Positions 61,641 through 64,000 of a DNA stretch of 64,000 nucleotides are shown piece by piece; the first letter of the stretch is position 1, and each line of letters begins with the position of its first letter. The translations under genes were made by a program, and so were the position numbers. Origin of the DNA: Chitinophaga pinensis (GTDB lineage Bacteria > Bacteroidota > Bacteroidia > Flavobacteriales_D > Crocinitomicaceae). The notes under the pieces were generated by a model. It was not told the origin of the DNA and searched no databases. It worked only from the letters and a program-made list of their open reading frames with translations. The stretch lies in NCBI GenBank assembly GCA_945883825.1, contig CAMCYF010000006.1:20875-84874 (forward strand), given 5' to 3'.

Positions 61641-62084
61641 TTATTTTACTTCCCAAACCTTCATATTAAATTTCAAAATCGAATTTTGCGGGATATTATC
61701 TAATTTATGATCTCCATAAGCAATAGATGGTGGGAGAATCATTTTAACTTCACTACCTTTTTTACACATTAGCAATACTTCTTTCCATCCGGCGATTAAA
61801 TCACGAACAGCAAATGTTATGGGATTTTTTTGATTGTCAAAACGTTTTCCATTCAATAAAAATCCTGAATAGGTGATTGAAACACTGTCAGTATATCGAA
61901 TAAATTTTCCGTCTCCATTTTTTGAGATGAAATAGCGTAGTCCTGACGATGATTTATCAAACTTCAAGTTGTTTTTTTTGATATAAGTAGAAATTTGTGA
62001 ATCAAAATCTTGAATTTCTTGTTCAGAATAAGTTGAACAACTTGTTAGTAGTAGAAAAAGAAGAAATTGTATTAGCTTTCTCAT
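61641..62084 (-). CDS. FKBP-type peptidyl-prolyl isomerase lipoprotein
   Basis: A 147-residue lipoprotein (lipobox LLTSC, lipid Cys near residue 16). Residues 45-147 are an FKBP domain: SVSITYSGFLLNGKRFDNQ, WKEVLLMCKKGSEVKMILPP, AYGD and ILKFNMKVWEVK. Several aromatic active-site residues of classical FKBPs are replaced, so activity may be low. Bacteroidota FKBP lipoproteins include the gliding protein GldI; this could be of that type, but no other gld gene is near. Its start overlaps the TraB-family gene as ATGA. Confidence 0.85.
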   Translation of the reverse strand: MRKLIQFLLFLLLTSCSTYSEQEIQDFDSQISTYIKKNNLKFDKSSSGLRYFISKNGDGKFIRYTDSVSITYSGFLLNGKRFDNQKNPITFAVRDLIAGWKEVLLMCKKGSEVKMILPPSIAYGDHKLDNIPQNSILKFNMKVWEVK

Positions 62085-62935
62085 AATTTTATTGCGTTTA
62101 GTTCATATCCCTCTTTAATTAGTAATTCAATTAACCCTTCTGGTCCTGCAAGATGTGCCGCACCAACAGCAAAAAAGACTTTTTGTTTTGATATCATCTT
62201 CTTCATTAGTGAAATCCACAGGATATTCCGTTCTTCCAAGAAAACACGAGAATTTGGCAGCGAATTATCCTTTTGAATAAATGAATACAAAGAATCGAGA
62301 TTCTGGAGTAAATAAAGTTTTTGAAGTTCGTTAAATTCATTTTTTGCCTTATCTTGATTTCTCAAGGCATCTAAGATCATATTTTTTTGTTCAAAAGAAG
62401 TTAAATCATCAAATAGTTTTAGTTGTTGATCTATTGTTTCTAAGCCGAGAAGTTCAATATCTTTGATTTTTGCTGTATTTTCAAGTTCTAATTCCTGTGA
62501 CTTTGTGTATTCTGGAAGCGAATTTTGTAGAATAAATTGCAGTACTAAAAATGGCTTTGCTTTCTTGAAATTCTCATCAAATTGCTTGACATTCATTAAT
62601 AAATATTCACTCGCCCATTGATGAATTGTATCTAGTTCTTTTTCAGAAAAAATATCATTGAAACTTCCTTTTTCTAAAATCAACTTATTTGGTGATAATT
62701 CTGCATTATTTAGTGAGTTAACCTCCATACACAATGCTTCAGATTTTGCAAGTAAGAGCAATAGTTTTTTCGGTAAAAAAAAAGATTCTTCATCCATGAT
62801 GTGCATGGTTCCAAAAAGATATGATATTTGATTATTGGTAGGATTGCGAATTTCCCATAGGAGACTTTTTTTCTCTATTTGAGCTGATAACAGAAAAGAA
62901 AAAGTAAAAAAGACTAAGAAAAGAAACCTTTTCAT
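62081..62935 (-). CDS. TraB/GumN-family protein
   Basis: A 284-residue exported protein with a signal peptide of about 19 residues (ending LLSAQ). Family hallmarks: LFGTMHIMDEESFFLP with GTxH, CMEVN shortly after, and AVGAAHLAGPEGLIELL with the second conserved His near the C-terminus. TraB-domain proteins are thought to be metal-dependent proteases or gatekeepers, but their activity is not settled. Located in the periplasm or at the outer membrane; the next gene encodes a folding-related lipoprotein. Confidence 0.9.
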   Translation of the reverse strand: MKRFLFLVFFTFSFLLSAQIEKKSLLWEIRNPTNNQISYLFGTMHIMDEESFFLPKKLLLLLAKSEALCMEVNSLNNAELSPNKLILEKGSFNDIFSEKELDTIHQWASEYLLMNVKQFDENFKKAKPFLVLQFILQNSLPEYTKSQELELENTAKIKDIELLGLETIDQQLKLFDDLTSFEQKNMILDALRNQDKAKNEFNELQKLYLLQNLDSLYSFIQKDNSLPNSRVFLEERNILWISLMKKMISKQKVFFAVGAAHLAGPEGLIELLIKEGYELNAIKL

Positions 62936-62936
62936 A

Positions 62937-63644
62937 TCAGTTGATACTCAGTTGTGCTAAAAAATGATGATCTTGTTCCGAAACTTTTTTACAAGAAAAG
63001 CCAGCTTTATTTGCTATGATATGTAGACTATCGTAGTCGATATAGAGCCAATCAAACCAAGGTCCAGAAGTTTTTTTGTAGTGCATTTGAAAACGAAAAT
63101 TTCCATAATATTCAGCATTCAGATTCATCCAAAGCGCTCCATCATCATCTTCGTATAAATAGCGAATATCAGATGAGTCACAAATTAGTTGACCGCCGGG
63201 TTTCAATAGCGTTTTTGCATGTAAAAGTGTCGCTTTCAGTTGCCCTAATGTCCCTGCTATTCCTATTCCATTCATGAGCATTAAAATCGTATCGTATTTC
63301 GTGTTTGGGGCAAAATTTTCAAAAAGAACATGTTCCACTGGGATATTACAATTACTTAAGTGCTCAGTTGCACCGGGTGAGGCTTCAATAGCAAAAACAT
63401 TCAATCCTTTTTTTTGTAATTCTAAGCAATGTATTCCAGCTCCGGCTCCAACATCTAAAACATCCCCACGACAAAGTTCAAGCGCTTTCACTTCTAATTC
63501 TGGCATATCTTTACGAGTGCGGAAGAGAACTTCAAGAGGAATTACGTCATCTTCACACAATTCTGAAGACACGATTATATCATTTGGTTTTCTATTTTCG
63601 GCGTAATCAAGAATTGCTTCACCGATTGGATCTGATACCCTCAT
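62937..63644 (-). CDS. Class I SAM-dependent methyltransferase
   Basis: A 235-residue enzyme with motif I VLDVGAGAGIHCLELQKKG, the acidic second strand in VFAIEASPGATEHL, a motif IV region YDTILMLMNGIGIAGTL and LLKPGGQLICDSSD. The substrate is unknown; the DSSDIRYL and C-terminal aromatic segments do not point to a named subfamily. It is one base upstream of the TraB gene and two bases after the pRiA4b-like gene, so all four genes at the right end probably form one operon. Confidence 0.87.
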   Translation of the reverse strand: MRVSDPIGEAILDYAENRKPNDIIVSSELCEDDVIPLEVLFRTRKDMPELEVKALELCRGDVLDVGAGAGIHCLELQKKGLNVFAIEASPGATEHLSNCNIPVEHVLFENFAPNTKYDTILMLMNGIGIAGTLGQLKATLLHAKTLLKPGGQLICDSSDIRYLYEDDDGALWMNLNAEYYGNFRFQMHYKKTSGPWFDWLYIDYDSLHIIANKAGFSCKKVSEQDHHFLAQLSIN

Positions 63645-63646
63645 AA

Positions 63647-64000
63647 TTAATGGTCATATTCGCTAAATTCACTTAAATCATCATCAGAATAATCATCGTC
63701 AAATTCATTAAATCCAAGCTCATCATCGTCTTCAAGATCTTCATCTATTCCATGATTACTAAATAAATCTGTTGTTATATCTTCTCTTGAATTTTCAGCT
63801 GGCGCTTGTCCAATTGAAAGCAAAACACTTGGTTTTTTTGGCTCAGTTTTATCAAATCCAATTAATTCGACAAGAAAGATCCACATGCAAAGAAAATCGT
63901 AAACTAAAATAAATTTTTGATCGGGTTCGTGTAAAAAATCTTTAATAGTGGCTGAATTCATAACTGTAGATGGCTCGTCAATTGAATCATCATCATAGGT
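63647..64000 (-). CDS. Plasmid pRiA4b ORF-3-like protein, 3' part only (N-terminus beyond the window)
   Basis: The frame is open to the window edge (117 codons visible). A Met at 63961 is internal: upstream residues TYDDDSIDEPSTV continue the same family. The visible part contains KFILVYDFLCMWIFLVELI, matching the YDFxxMWxFxVEL core of Bacteroidota proteins annotated as pRiA4b ORF-3-like/IS1096 passenger, and ends in a very acidic tail (DLEDDDELGFNEFDDDYSDDD). Function of the family is unknown. It is probably the first gene of the minus-strand run ending with the FKBP lipoprotein. Confidence 0.7.
   Translation of the reverse strand, partial: TYDDDSIDEPSTVMNSATIKDFLHEPDQKFILVYDFLCMWIFLVELIGFDKTEPKKPSVLLSIGQAPAENSREDITTDLFSNHGIDEDLEDDDELGFNEFDDDYSDDDLSEFSEYDH

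Noticed and set aside
1..64000. CRISPR arrays, insertion sequences, prophage, rRNA
   Set aside because: No regularly spaced repeats, transposase, integrase, phage structural genes or rRNA segments were seen on either strand.

Overview
The window looks like chromosomal DNA of a marine or freshwater Bacteroidota bacterium of the order Flavobacteriales, with Crocinitomicaceae/Fluviicola-like relatives the best guess. The evidence is the strong A+T bias, three secreted proteins with C-terminal type IX secretion (T9SS) sorting domains, a GLPGLI-like protein, a fused E1 alpha/beta 2-oxoacid dehydrogenase, many outer-membrane beta-barrels, and repeated TAnnTTTG promoter boxes just upstream of genes in place of Shine-Dalgarno sequences. 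It is mostly ordinary core genome, packed very tightly: many stop-start fusions (TAATG, ATGA, GTGA, TAGTG) and three convergent pairs whose two stop codons share one TTAA.

Layout. 1-0.8 kb is a small accessory-looking stretch with hairpins, a VanZ-like membrane protein and a possible gene remnant. 0.8-7.5 kb holds a small isomerase-fold protein, trmB, a TPR protein-ribH-glmM operon, aroB and proline dehydrogenase. 7.5-13 kb is a minus-strand four-gene operon: a thiolase followed by a lipoprotein, an outer-membrane barrel and a T9SS-secreted propeller protein. 13-17.5 kb holds a GlcD-type FAD oxidase, an ElaA-type acetyltransferase and ppx-hisS-lipoprotein. 17.5-26.8 kb holds rpsA with a structured leader and terminator, fur-STAS-purA-ostA, and fahA-rel. 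26.9-36.3 kb holds ychF, cutC, the fused E1, sppA, an M1 peptidase with a barrel-like tail, and tRNA-Ser(UGA). 36.4-46.8 kb holds a GLPGLI-like protein, ftsK, a patatin-barrel protein, a THUMP RNA methyltransferase, gltA and a DPP-IV-type peptidase.

The most system-like stretch is 47.0-54.8 kb on the plus strand: a T9SS-secreted lamin-tail protein, a TonB-dependent receptor without SusD, a T9SS-secreted multidomain endonuclease I, a lipoprotein carrying only the 5'-nucleotidase C-terminal domain, and a separate metallophosphatase carrying only the N-terminal catalytic domain. I read it as a candidate extracellular nucleic-acid/phosphate scavenging locus; this is inference from domains and order.

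54.8-64 kb holds cyclophilin, unknown conserved proteins, a DUF1569 protein with a small membrane protein, a lipid kinase, tRNA-Glu(UUC)-rpsT, a Porin_10-like barrel, sucD, an FKBP lipoprotein, a TraB/GumN protein, a methyltransferase and the 3' part of a pRiA4b ORF-3-like gene cut by the window end. No rRNA, insertion sequence, CRISPR array, prophage or replication origin was seen. Several starts were moved from the longest open frame because a promoter box, terminator or upstream stop lies inside the longer version; each is explained in its entry.
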